The notes under the pieces: model-generated | The model's input: the letters and a program-made list of their open reading frames with translations, nothing else | Databases searched by the model: none | Told to the model about the DNA's origin: nothing | Program-made: the position numbers and the translations under genes | Shown: in pieces, positions 50,541 to 57,186 of the stretch | Numbering within the stretch: the stretch's first letter is position 1 | Layout: each line of letters starts with the position of its first letter | Assembly (NCBI GenBank): GCA_964494735.1 | Contig: CAZBSD010000007.1 | Coordinates: 18,030-82,029 of the forward strand | Source: PHAA01 sp964494735 | Lineage (GTDB): Bacteria; Bacillota; Syntrophomonadia; Syntrophomonadales; Syntrophomonadaceae | Length of the DNA stretch: 64,000 nucleotides | Reading direction: 5' to 3'

Positions 50541-51550
50541 TGACAGCCGACAGAATATTGATGGCTCATGGCAGCGGCGGCTTGATGAGTCAGCGACTGA
50601 TAGACGAAGTATTTAAGAAAGCATGGGATAATCCCTATTTGTCCTCTATGCTGGACGGGGCCCTGTTGGATTTGCCTCCGGGCCGGGTAGCCATGAGCAC
50701 CGATTCCTTTGTCATAACCCCGCTGTTCTTCCCGGGCGGCGACATCGGCAAATTGTCCATCTGCGGCACCGTCAATGACTTGGCCGCCTGCGGAGCCAAA
50801 CCGCTGTTCTTGTCGATAGCGATGATAATCGAAGAAGGGCTGCTCATCTCCGAACTGCGCCGGATTGTTGATTCCATGGCCAAAACCGCCCGTGAGTCAG
50901 GCGTATGCCTGGTTACCGGTGATACCAAGGTGGTGGAAAGAGGCAGTGCTGACCGCCTGTTCATAAATACTACTGGAATCGGTGTAATTCCGCCTGGGAT
51001 TGATTACCGTCCCAGCCGTATCGAGGCCGGCGACCTGGTTCTGGTTACCGGTTCCGTCGGTGACCACGGCCTGGCAGTACTGGCTCAACGGGAAGGGCTG
51101 CGGTTTGCCACTCCGGCTGCAAGCGACTGTGCTCCGCTGGGAATAATCAACCGGGTCCTGGAGAAGTATGGCGCAGAGGTAAAATGCATGCGTGATCCTA
51201 CCAGGGGCGGTTTAGCCACAGTCCTGAATGAACTGGCCCAGCAATCAGGCTGCAGCATAGTAGTGGAGGAAACCAAGATCCCGGTATCGCCAGTAGTGCA
51301 GGGGGCCTGTGATATGTTGGGCCTGGATCCCTTGTATATGGCCAATGAGGGGAAGATGGTATTGGTAACCTCGTGCCGTAAGGCGGCTGAAATTATCGGG
51401 GATTTGCGCCAGCTGCCAGAGACGAAAGGAGCTGTAATAATCGGCGAGGTCAGTACTGAACCGGCTCAGATGGTGCTGCTGAAGACCGAATTAGGCACCC
51501 AGCGCATCCTGGGTATGCTGGAAGGGGAGCATCTGCCTCGGATCTGTTAG
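50540..51550 (+). CDS. hypE: Carbamoyl dehydratase HypE
   Basis: A 336-residue ATP-dependent enzyme of the PurM/ThiL fold. It begins ILMAHGSGGLMSQRLI; STDSFVITPLFFPGGDIG and CGTVNDLAACGAKPLFLS are conserved; CMRDPTRGGLATVLNELA is the nucleotide region; and the last residues are PRIC, whose cysteine carries the thiocarbamate that is dehydrated to thiocyanate. HypE passes cyanide to HypCD. The start overlaps the hypD stop. A terminator follows about 75 bases downstream, ending the operon. Confidence 0.95.
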   Translation: MTADRILMAHGSGGLMSQRLIDEVFKKAWDNPYLSSMLDGALLDLPPGRVAMSTDSFVITPLFFPGGDIGKLSICGTVNDLAACGAKPLFLSIAMIIEEGLLISELRRIVDSMAKTARESGVCLVTGDTKVVERGSADRLFINTTGIGVIPPGIDYRPSRIEAGDLVLVTGSVGDHGLAVLAQREGLRFATPAASDCAPLGIINRVLEKYGAEVKCMRDPTRGGLATVLNELAQQSGCSIVVEETKIPVSPVVQGACDMLGLDPLYMANEGKMVLVTSCRKAAEIIGDLRQLPETKGAVIIGEVSTEPAQMVLLKTELGTQRILGMLEGEHLPRIC

Positions 51551-51623
51551 AACAAGTCAGGCTAATCTCATATTACTAAAACTCGATATTTTAATTTGTC
51601 TCCGGACCGATTAAAAGCTGTTT

Positions 51624-51670
51624 AGAGACCCTGCCGGGCCGCTGGTTGTGCCCCCAAGGGTCTCTTTTTA
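51624..51670 (+). terminator. Intrinsic terminator of the hydrogenase operon
   Basis: Perfect 9-bp arms (AGAGACCCT / AGGGTCTCT) followed by TTTTTATT. Confidence 0.85.
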
Positions 51671-51786
51671 TTGCCCTAAGAAAACAATTATAATCACCGC
51701 TGCTGTAACCCCTTGCCATTTGATTACATATGTTGGAGTAGTCGAACCACATTAGCATTATTTTCAGGTGAAAGGAGTTGAATGAG

Positions 51787-51870
51787 ATGCCCAATGGAGA
51801 TAATCCGCTCAACTTTGTAAGCTCCACGCCAGCCAATGGGGCAACCGGTGTATCCCTTAATCCCCGGACA
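51787..51870 (+). pseudogene. Fragment of an Ig-like small protein gene
   Basis: The binding site and first 27-28 codons (MPNGDNPLNFVSSTPANGATGV and on) are clearly homologous to the gene at 18972 (MSAGNNPLNFVSSSPRSGATGV), including the GAAAGGAGTTGAA leader. Similarity stops near 51871, and the frame ends at 51927 inside the tail of the opposing regulator gene. The rest of the Ig-like domain is missing. Confidence 0.75.
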
Positions 51871-52852
51871 CTACCCTCCCGGTTTCACTCACATCATAAT
51901 CTCCCAGCCCCACGAGCTCGAATTTAAAAGACTCGGATTGGAGTATCTCCAGAACAGCCTGCCATATAGAAGCCTCCAACCCAGCCTTAGCGATTACCAG
52001 TTCGTAACGCTCTTTTTGGAGGGGAATAAACTCAATCCCGCGCACTTGCAGAGAGCCTTTTTCATTGCCCAGGGCCAAATCCGCCTCACCCCGTGCTACC
52101 ACGCTGGCCACTGCCAGGTGGGAATATTCCTCCTTCTGATAGCCATCGACCTGACTGCGGTCAACTCCTAGGAGTCGAAGCCGTTCATCCAGTAATACCC
52201 GGGTACCAGAACCTTTTTCGCGATTGATTATGGTGAGGTCGGTGCGTTGGAGATCGCTCCAACCCATCACCTGTTTGGGATTGCCCTGGCGAACGTAAAA
52301 ACCCTGCATCCGCTGGGCCAGGTGGACAATTACCACCGGTATCCCCGGTAACAAATGGCGCACGTAGGGTGTATTATACCGATCGTTGTCGCCATCCCAA
52401 AGATGAATTGCGGCTATATCAGCCTGGCCGTGGTATAAAGCTGATAAACCATCGAAACTCCCCACCTGGTACCGCAACACCCGCAGCGGTTTGAATTTTA
52501 ATTCCAGTTGTCGGGCCAACAGGTCCAAGATGATGTCCTGCCCGCAGACGACCAGTTTATCAGGTTCGGACCCGGCTGCGGCCGCAGTTGGCCGTGGGGA
52601 GAGAACATTCGAGACGTCTGCCGGCTGGGGCCTGGATGGTGGCAACTCAAAACTTTTTCCCTGCTTACGGTATGTATCCACATCCCGGGGATCGATACGC
52701 AGCTTGCGGCCGATGCGGTAAGCTGGTATCTCTTGGCGCTTGATCATATCATAAACAGTCTGTTTGGTGATGTTGAGAATGGCAGCCACCTCATCGGGGG
52801 TGAGCGATCTGGTATTTTCCAAGTTGTTCGCCTCCAAATTTGTCTTGACCAC
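51857..52852 (-). CDS. HTH regulator with periplasmic-binding-like sensor domain (molybdate/tungstate type)
   Basis: A 331-residue protein. Residues about 15-62 form an excisionase-type helix-turn-helix (TPDEVAAILNITKQTVYDMI, then RIGRKLRIDPRDV). After a Pro/Ala linker, residues about 100-325 match the PBP-like domain PF12727: GSFDGLSALYHGQADIAAIH, LAQRMQGFYVRQGNP, INREKGSGTRVLLDERL and AVASVVARGEADLALG. Such one-component regulators commonly control molybdate or tungstate uptake. It is divergent from modABC, its probable target. The last 5-10 codons may come from the junction with the truncated Ig-like gene. DNA-binding site not established. Confidence 0.88.
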   Translation of the reverse strand: MVKTNLEANNLENTRSLTPDEVAAILNITKQTVYDMIKRQEIPAYRIGRKLRIDPRDVDTYRKQGKSFELPPSRPQPADVSNVLSPRPTAAAAGSEPDKLVVCGQDIILDLLARQLELKFKPLRVLRYQVGSFDGLSALYHGQADIAAIHLWDGDNDRYNTPYVRHLLPGIPVVIVHLAQRMQGFYVRQGNPKQVMGWSDLQRTDLTIINREKGSGTRVLLDERLRLLGVDRSQVDGYQKEEYSHLAVASVVARGEADLALGNEKGSLQVRGIEFIPLQKERYELVIAKAGLEASIWQAVLEILQSESFKFELVGLGDYDVSETGRVVSGD

Positions 52853-53066
52853 AATTTTATCATAGCCTAGAATAATGACATAATCGTTTCATGTTGTGTT
52901 ATGTATCTTTATGTAGTTTATATTACCGCCTGTTGGTGTATTTTGAGGTTTTATATTTTATGGGAACGCTTTTCCTGTTCATCACCCCCATGGAGCGGGC
53001 AATCCCGTACAAAGGAGGCTGTAGTAAAGGTCGCTGCCTATTTACTAACATTTAAGGAGTATTTAC
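52853..53066. promoter_or_regulatory. Divergent control region of the regulator and modABC
   Basis: AT-rich 214 bases. The inverted repeat ACATAA-N15-TTATGT at 52878-52904 and a further TTATGTAG just after are candidate operators for the divergent regulator. I see no riboswitch core here, unlike the other Mo/W genes. Confidence 0.4.
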
Positions 53067-53852
53067 ATGAAAAGACTATGGATTTTAATCGGCTTGATGA
53101 TCTTTATCTTATCTTGTGCGGGATGCAGTGCATCCGCGCCTGCCTCCGCTCCCACCCAACCAATCAGCCTCACCGTTGCGGCAGCGGCCAGTTTGACAGA
53201 TGTGAGCAAGGAACTGCAGACGATCTATACCACAAAACACCCAAACGTAACGATTACATATAATCTGGCTGCTTCCGGGACTCTACAGCAGCAGATTGAG
53301 CAAGGTGCCCCGGTTGACCTGTTTATTTCAGCGGGAAAGTCACAGATGGACGCCCTGGAACAAAAAGGACTTATAGTAGCTTCGTCCCGTAAAAACATGG
53401 TTGGCAATGAGCTGGTTCTGGTTTCCGGCCAAGACAGCAAACTAACCGGTTTTGAGGGTCTGACCGATACTACCGTTACAAAAATAGCAATCGGTACCCC
53501 GGAATCGGTTCCGGCCGGACAATACGCCAAAGATACCCTGACATCGATGGGTTTATGGGATAAACTTCAGTCCAAGTTGGTCCAGGCCAAAGACGTTCGG
53601 GCGGTTCTCAACTATGTGGAGACCGGTAACGTGGATGCCGGCCTGGTATACCGTACTGATGCGGCCACCACCGCTGCCGTCAAAATCGTGGCGGCGGCCC
53701 CGGCCGGCTCAAGTAAACCTATTGTATATCCCATGGCTGTCATCGCCGCCAGTCAACACCAGCCGGAGGCGCAGAATTTCGTGGATTTCCTGGTTAGTGA
53801 AGAAGCTGCCCAGGTTTTTGCCAAATACGGGTTTACCAAGCCCGCTCAATAA
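53067..53852 (+). CDS. modA: Molybdate ABC transporter substrate-binding lipoprotein
   Basis: A 261-residue lipoprotein (CAGCSAS, modified cysteine at about residue 20). ModA blocks: LTVAAAASLTDVSKELQTIY, YNLAASGTLQQQIEQGAPVDLFISA, LEQKGLIVASSRKNMVGNELVLV, and VLNYVETGNVDAGLVYRTDA. It binds molybdate, and often tungstate, outside the cell. The start follows AAGGAGTATTTAC. It is the first gene of modABC and is the fourth Mo/W-type importer in the island. Confidence 0.95.
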   Translation: MKRLWILIGLMIFILSCAGCSASAPASAPTQPISLTVAAAASLTDVSKELQTIYTTKHPNVTITYNLAASGTLQQQIEQGAPVDLFISAGKSQMDALEQKGLIVASSRKNMVGNELVLVSGQDSKLTGFEGLTDTTVTKIAIGTPESVPAGQYAKDTLTSMGLWDKLQSKLVQAKDVRAVLNYVETGNVDAGLVYRTDAATTAAVKIVAAAPAGSSKPIVYPMAVIAASQHQPEAQNFVDFLVSEEAAQVFAKYGFTKPAQ

Positions 53853-53864
53853 TAGTAGGGCACC

Positions 53865-54545
53865 ATGTATTTCCACCTACAAGACTGGTTTCCGGTGATT
53901 CTATCCCTGAGAGTAGCTGCTTTGGTGGTACTGATTGTAGCAGTGCTCGGTCTCCCTGTATCCAGGTTCATGGCCCGGTATGATTTTCCTGGCAAAGACG
54001 TATGTGAGGCTTTCATTACCTTGCCTTTGGTGTTGCCTCCATCGGTGATTGGTTACGGATTGTTGTTATTGATAGGTAAGAACGGGTTCATTGGCAAGTA
54101 CCTGGCCGGCCTGGGCATCAATCTGATATTTACCTGGCATGCGATTATCATGGCCGCGGCTGTGGTAGCCTTTCCTCTGTTCTACCAGACCGCCAAAGCG
54201 GCCTTCAACAGCGTCGACCTAAATTATGAGAAGGCCGCCCGCACCCTGGGAGCCAGTGAACTGCGGGTTTTCTTCACCATCACTCTTCCCTTGGCCTGGC
54301 CCGGCGTAACAGCCGGCCTGGTGCTGGCTTTCGCCCGGGCCCTGGGGGAATTCGGGGCTACCCTCATGGTAGCAGGTAATATTCCTGGTCAGACCCAGAC
54401 TATCCCGGTGGCCATTTACTACGCGGTGGACAGGGGCGATGAGGCAACCGCCCGGACCTTGGTCCTGATCATAACCCTGTTCAGTTTTGCAGTTATCTGG
54501 GGCATCAATCACTGGCGCAAAAACGTTGAGAGAACAGGTGAGTGA
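53865..54545 (+). CDS. modB: Molybdate ABC transporter permease
   Basis: A 226-residue permease with five to six helices. FPVILSLRVAALVVLIVAVLG opens helix 1; ITLPLVLPPSVIGYGLLLLIG and the coupling motif EKAARTLGASELRVFFTITLPLAWPG, then GEFGATLMVAGNIPGQTQT, are the ModB signature. It starts 12 bases after modA with a weak site (AGGGCACC), and is followed 4 bases later by modC. Confidence 0.94.
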   Translation: MYFHLQDWFPVILSLRVAALVVLIVAVLGLPVSRFMARYDFPGKDVCEAFITLPLVLPPSVIGYGLLLLIGKNGFIGKYLAGLGINLIFTWHAIIMAAAVVAFPLFYQTAKAAFNSVDLNYEKAARTLGASELRVFFTITLPLAWPGVTAGLVLAFARALGEFGATLMVAGNIPGQTQTIPVAIYYAVDRGDEATARTLVLIITLFSFAVIWGINHWRKNVERTGE

Positions 54546-54549
54546 AGCT

Positions 54550-55221
54550 ATGCTTGACGCCCATATACAGAAATCGCTTTGGCACTTTGACTTGGAACTT
54601 CACCTAAGAATAGAAAACCAGATCGTGGTTCTTTGGGGGCCTTCCGGCTGCGGCAAGACAACTGCACTAAATATACTGGCCGGTCTGCAGGCCCCGGATA
54701 GCGGTCTGATCAAACTCGACGGACACGTTCTGTTGTCGTCCCGAGACAAACTAAATGTCCCTGCCCGTCACCGCCGCATCGGCTATTTATTTCAGGACTA
54801 TGCTCTATTCCCACACAAAACGGTGCTGCAAAACATATGTTACGGTATCCGTAATGCTGGTTCCAATGTTTCGACTCGTGAATCCCAGCGGTTGGCGAAA
54901 TCCTTTGGCCTGGAGCACCTGGTCGATCGTTATCCGGGCCAATTGTCGGGGGGCGAAAAACAAAGAGTGGCCTTGGCCCGGGCCTTGGTTGTCCATCCCC
55001 GCTTGCTTCTCCTGGATGAACCTTTCAGTGCTCTCGATTATGGCAACAAGGTCAGCCTTCGTCATGAACTCAAGCGGATTCACACCGAGTGGCAGATACC
55101 ATTCGTATTGGTTACGCACGATCAGGAAGATGCCATATTCCTGGGCGACTCGATCATGAAGGTTGAAATGGGTCGGGTGGTTGACACCGTGCACCAAGAA
55201 ACGGCTTATCTGCAGGTCTGA
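54550..55221 (+). CDS. modC: Molybdate ABC transporter ATPase, short form
   Basis: A 223-residue ATPase. Walker A is GPSGCGKTT, signature LSGGEKQRVALARA, Walker B LLLLDEPFSALD, and VTHDQEDAIFL has the switch His. It ends right after the ATPase core, lacking the C-terminal Mop/TOBE domain that classical ModC (about 350 residues) uses for molybdate sensing. A free-standing molbindin is encoded nearby at 56167-56379. The ATG with AGGTGAGTGAAGC is preferred to a frame opening 63 bases upstream inside modB. Confidence 0.92.
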   Translation: MLDAHIQKSLWHFDLELHLRIENQIVVLWGPSGCGKTTALNILAGLQAPDSGLIKLDGHVLLSSRDKLNVPARHRRIGYLFQDYALFPHKTVLQNICYGIRNAGSNVSTRESQRLAKSFGLEHLVDRYPGQLSGGEKQRVALARALVVHPRLLLLDEPFSALDYGNKVSLRHELKRIHTEWQIPFVLVTHDQEDAIFLGDSIMKVEMGRVVDTVHQETAYLQV

Positions 55222-55423
55222 CCCAGACGCCTGACAACGTTCCCTCATACCAGTTGCTTCAAGAATCAAGAACAGATTCAACTGTTATAGGTGTTCCCAA
55301 CAAACCTTGTGCGGAAAAAGGCAAACGGTAAGGAGAAACATTTTTGTTTTTTAGCAGGAATTTTTTTATTGTTGTTGAATATACCGAAAATAGAACGGAT
55401 CGACGTCACAATAAAATATCGCT

Positions 55424-55518
55424 TCTCCGAGCCTGTGGTCCTAAGGAGTAATCTAAGGAGCGCAGGCCGTCAGGGTTCATTTGGAAACGAGCGGGCCTTC
55501 CATCGTGAAAAGGGGATG
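55424..55518 (+). promoter_or_regulatory. Moco/Tuco-family riboswitch R6
   Basis: CTCCGAGCCTGTGGTCCTAA at the 5' side, TTGGAAACGAGC stem-loop, GGGCCTTCCATCGTGAAAAG and GGGG closing the outer stem with CTCC (G-T pair). Very close to R5. Terminator at 55577. It precedes only an 81-codon gene. Confidence 0.88.
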
Positions 55519-55576
55519 CTTAGTGATGCAGGCGCCTAAGGATCTATTGGATTTCTTAGTTTGCGGTTCATGTGTT

Positions 55577-55607
55577 AAAGCTCAGCATTTCCAGCTGAGC
55601 TTTTTTA
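55577..55607 (+). terminator. Terminator of riboswitch R6
   Basis: Perfect 8-bp stem AGCTCAGC / GCTGAGCT with A-T extension, then six T. Confidence 0.9.
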
Positions 55608-55687
55608 TTTGGTTTGGCGACAACCGCAGGATGTGATCGGAGCAACAACTATCAAACTTATAATTTATACGAGAGGAGAAAAAAGGA

Positions 55688-55933
55688 ATGTATGCAGTGG
55701 TAAAAAGGTTGGAGGACGATTATGCACTATGCGAGATCAACAGCCAGCATTTGATAAGTATCGAGAGAACTTATCTGCCCAGAGAAGCCAGGAAGGGCTG
55801 TGCATTTTTGGTGGACAACAAAATTGTGGGCGCCATCCAGGAAATTATCAAAAGAAGCACCTGTGAAGAGGGCAGCCCCGCAATGGAAGAGCTAAATCAT
55901 TCTATGCAAAAGGTCCACGCTGCCGCTCGCTAA
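55688..55933 (+). CDS. Small riboswitch-controlled protein (81 aa, DUF3006-like start)
   Basis: A protein of 81 residues. The first half, MYAVVKRLEDDYALCEINSQ followed by ISIERTYLPREARKGCAFL, resembles the DUF3006 pattern (beta strand, acidic turn, a 'LP-x-x-A-K-x-G' segment). The second half (IVGAIQEIIKRSTCEEGSPAMEEL) is helical and unlike that family. There are three cysteines and no membrane segment. The ATG follows GAGAGGAGAAAAAAGGA. It is the only gene between riboswitch R6 and a MITE-like element, so its expression probably depends on the cofactor. Function unknown; binding or sensing of a metal or cofactor is a possibility only. Confidence 0.6.
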   Translation: MYAVVKRLEDDYALCEINSQHLISIERTYLPREARKGCAFLVDNKIVGAIQEIIKRSTCEEGSPAMEELNHSMQKVHAAAR

Positions 55934-55959
55934 GGGGCCGCGCCCAGCCGCATCTCATT

Positions 55960-56082
55960 AGACTGTCAAAAAAAGCCCCATAGCTGTATTAATACGAAAT
56001 CCCGGTTCAATCGATGTACCTCATGTAAGCCTTAATCACGGGACTCCCGAATGCCTTGCTTTAAGCGTTTTTTGCTCGGTCT
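55960..56082 (-). mobile_element. MITE-like element, copy 2
   Basis: Inverted relative to the copy at 16389-16510 and homologous over its whole length, with the same inverted ends (AGACCGAGCAAAAAACGC / GGCTTTTTTTGACAGTCT) and matching flank beyond one end. It stands between the small gene and the molbindin gene. Confidence 0.75.
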
Positions 56083-56166
56083 GCCTCAATGTAACTCGTT
56101 TGATACGCTGAAGGCTCCTCTTGCTATAGGAGGAGCCTTAGGTATGAGTATGCTTTTCAAAAATGA

Positions 56167-56379
56167 TCAGTGGTCAACTGCTACCATGACGTTGGAGGCT
56201 TTGATAACTGCATAGACTTCCCGGCCAACTGACAGATCCAATGCAATGGCGGAGTCTCTGGTTATCATGCTGACTACCTGGTTGCCCCCTGGAAGCTCGA
56301 TGATTACCTCAGTGTTCACAGTGCCTGGTTTTAGACTGACGATCCTGCCTTTCAACTGATTCCGTGCGCTGATTTTCAT
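56167..56379 (-). CDS. mop: Molybdenum-pterin/molybdate-binding protein (molbindin)
   Basis: A 70-residue single Mop domain (PF03459): SARNQLKGRIVSLKPGTVNTE, then VIIELPGGNQVVSMITRDSAI and LDLSVGREVYAVIKASNVMV. Molbindins form hexamers that store molybdate or tungstate in the cytoplasm. The ATG follows AAAGGAGTGAACTGC; the longer open frame upstream is not coding. It is transcribed alone, toward the MITE-like copy. It supplies the oxyanion-binding domain that the short ModC lacks. Confidence 0.93.
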   Translation of the reverse strand: MKISARNQLKGRIVSLKPGTVNTEVIIELPGGNQVVSMITRDSAIALDLSVGREVYAVIKASNVMVAVDH

Positions 56380-56735
56380 GCAGTTCACTCCTTTCCATGT
56401 CTTTGATAACTTGTACATTTTCATTATAGCATATTCGCTAAACCGCCAAAAAAGCTTCACTTCTGTTGTATCCGCCCATATTCTGCGTATCGCATGGTTC
56501 TGAACACACCTATGAATTTGGGCGTGACAAGGAATAGCCAATCGGGGAAAAACACGGGTCGTCGGTTCACATAAATAAACAGGAATACTGGTGATGACAA
56601 TAAATTATGGTAATCGGCGAGTCAGAGATTTTGTTCCATTTGGGCAGGGATTTACAAACTGATGTCGAATATAACATAAATCATAGGAAACGAAACCAAT
56701 ACAAACAGCCTATGATCCCAAAACTTAATACCTAT
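56380..56735. other. Divergent gap between mop and the riboswitch leader
   Basis: It should contain the promoters of mop (minus) and of the formate dehydrogenase operon (plus). An inverted repeat ATCATAGG-N21-CCTATGAT (about 56682-56718) stands just before riboswitch R7 and might be an operator. Plus-strand open frames here and across R7/R8 show no coding features. Confidence 0.45.
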
Positions 56736-56836
56736 AATTCCGAGCTTTGTGGCCTAAAGCAAGCAGCCAGGGTCATGAAGCCAATAGGTAAGCCGGGAAA
56801 CGGACTTGCCTCCCATGGTTGGAAAGGAATTGGCGC
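56736..56836 (+). promoter_or_regulatory. Moco/Tuco-family riboswitch R7 (tandem, first)
   Basis: ATTCCGAGCTTTGTGGCCTA, then GGTAAGCCGGGAAACGGACT, TGCCTCCCATGGTTGGAAAG and GGAAT closing the outer stem. This is the closest of all copies to the family consensus as I know it. Its terminator is at 56898. R8 follows 115 bases after its end. Confidence 0.9.
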
Positions 56837-56897
56837 ATCAAGCGGGTACAAACAGGTCCCACCACAAATGTGGGTTGTTCACAGGTACGCACATTAT

Positions 56898-56928
56898 CCT
56901 CCAGCCTGGGCTGGAGGCTTCTTTTTTT
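56898..56928 (+). terminator. Terminator of riboswitch R7
   Basis: Perfect 9-bp stem CCTCCAGCC / GGCTGGAGG with a 2-base loop, then CTTCTTTTTTT. Confidence 0.9.
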
Positions 56929-56951
56929 CCGGCCCGAAAACCTAATAATGA

Positions 56952-57050
56952 TGATTCCGAGCTTTGTGGCCTAAAGCAAACCGCCATGGTACAAAGCCGA
57001 CGGGTAAGCCTGGAAACGGACTTGCCTCCCATGGTTGGAAAGGAATTGAC
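56952..57050 (+). promoter_or_regulatory. Moco/Tuco-family riboswitch R8 (tandem, second)
   Basis: ATTCCGAGCTTTGTGGCCTA, GGTAAGCCTGGAAACGGACT, TGCCTCCCATGGTTGGAAAG and GGAAT; almost identical to R7, with changes mainly in the variable arm. Its terminator is at 57114 and formate dehydrogenase starts about 50 bases after that. Confidence 0.9.
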
Positions 57051-57113
57051 GCACGATTTTAGTGCGGGAAGCCTGCCTGTTCACGGCAATGAACGGCATA
57101 TCTTCTGACATCT

Positions 57114-57139
57114 ACCTCCAGCCTGATCTGGAGGTTTTT
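57114..57139 (+). terminator. Terminator of riboswitch R8
   Basis: Perfect 8-bp stem ACCTCCAG / CTGGAGGT followed by five T. Confidence 0.9.
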
Positions 57140-57186
57140 GTATTTCTGCCCGATGGCAGGGTTATTCGAAGAAAGGAGTGATGGTA

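Noticed and set aside
51836..52171. 111-codon plus-strand gene opposite the regulator
   Set aside because: It is antisense to conserved PBP-like sensor sequence, without a binding site; only the truncated Ig-like fragment at its beginning is real homology, and that is in another frame.
55291..55539. 82-codon open frame after modC
   Set aside because: It crosses riboswitch R6 and has no coding signature.
56607..57108. Two overlapping plus-strand open frames before fdhA
   Set aside because: They run through the tandem riboswitches and terminators, repeat the same 'SELCGLKQ' peptide from the shared aptamer sequence, and lack binding sites.
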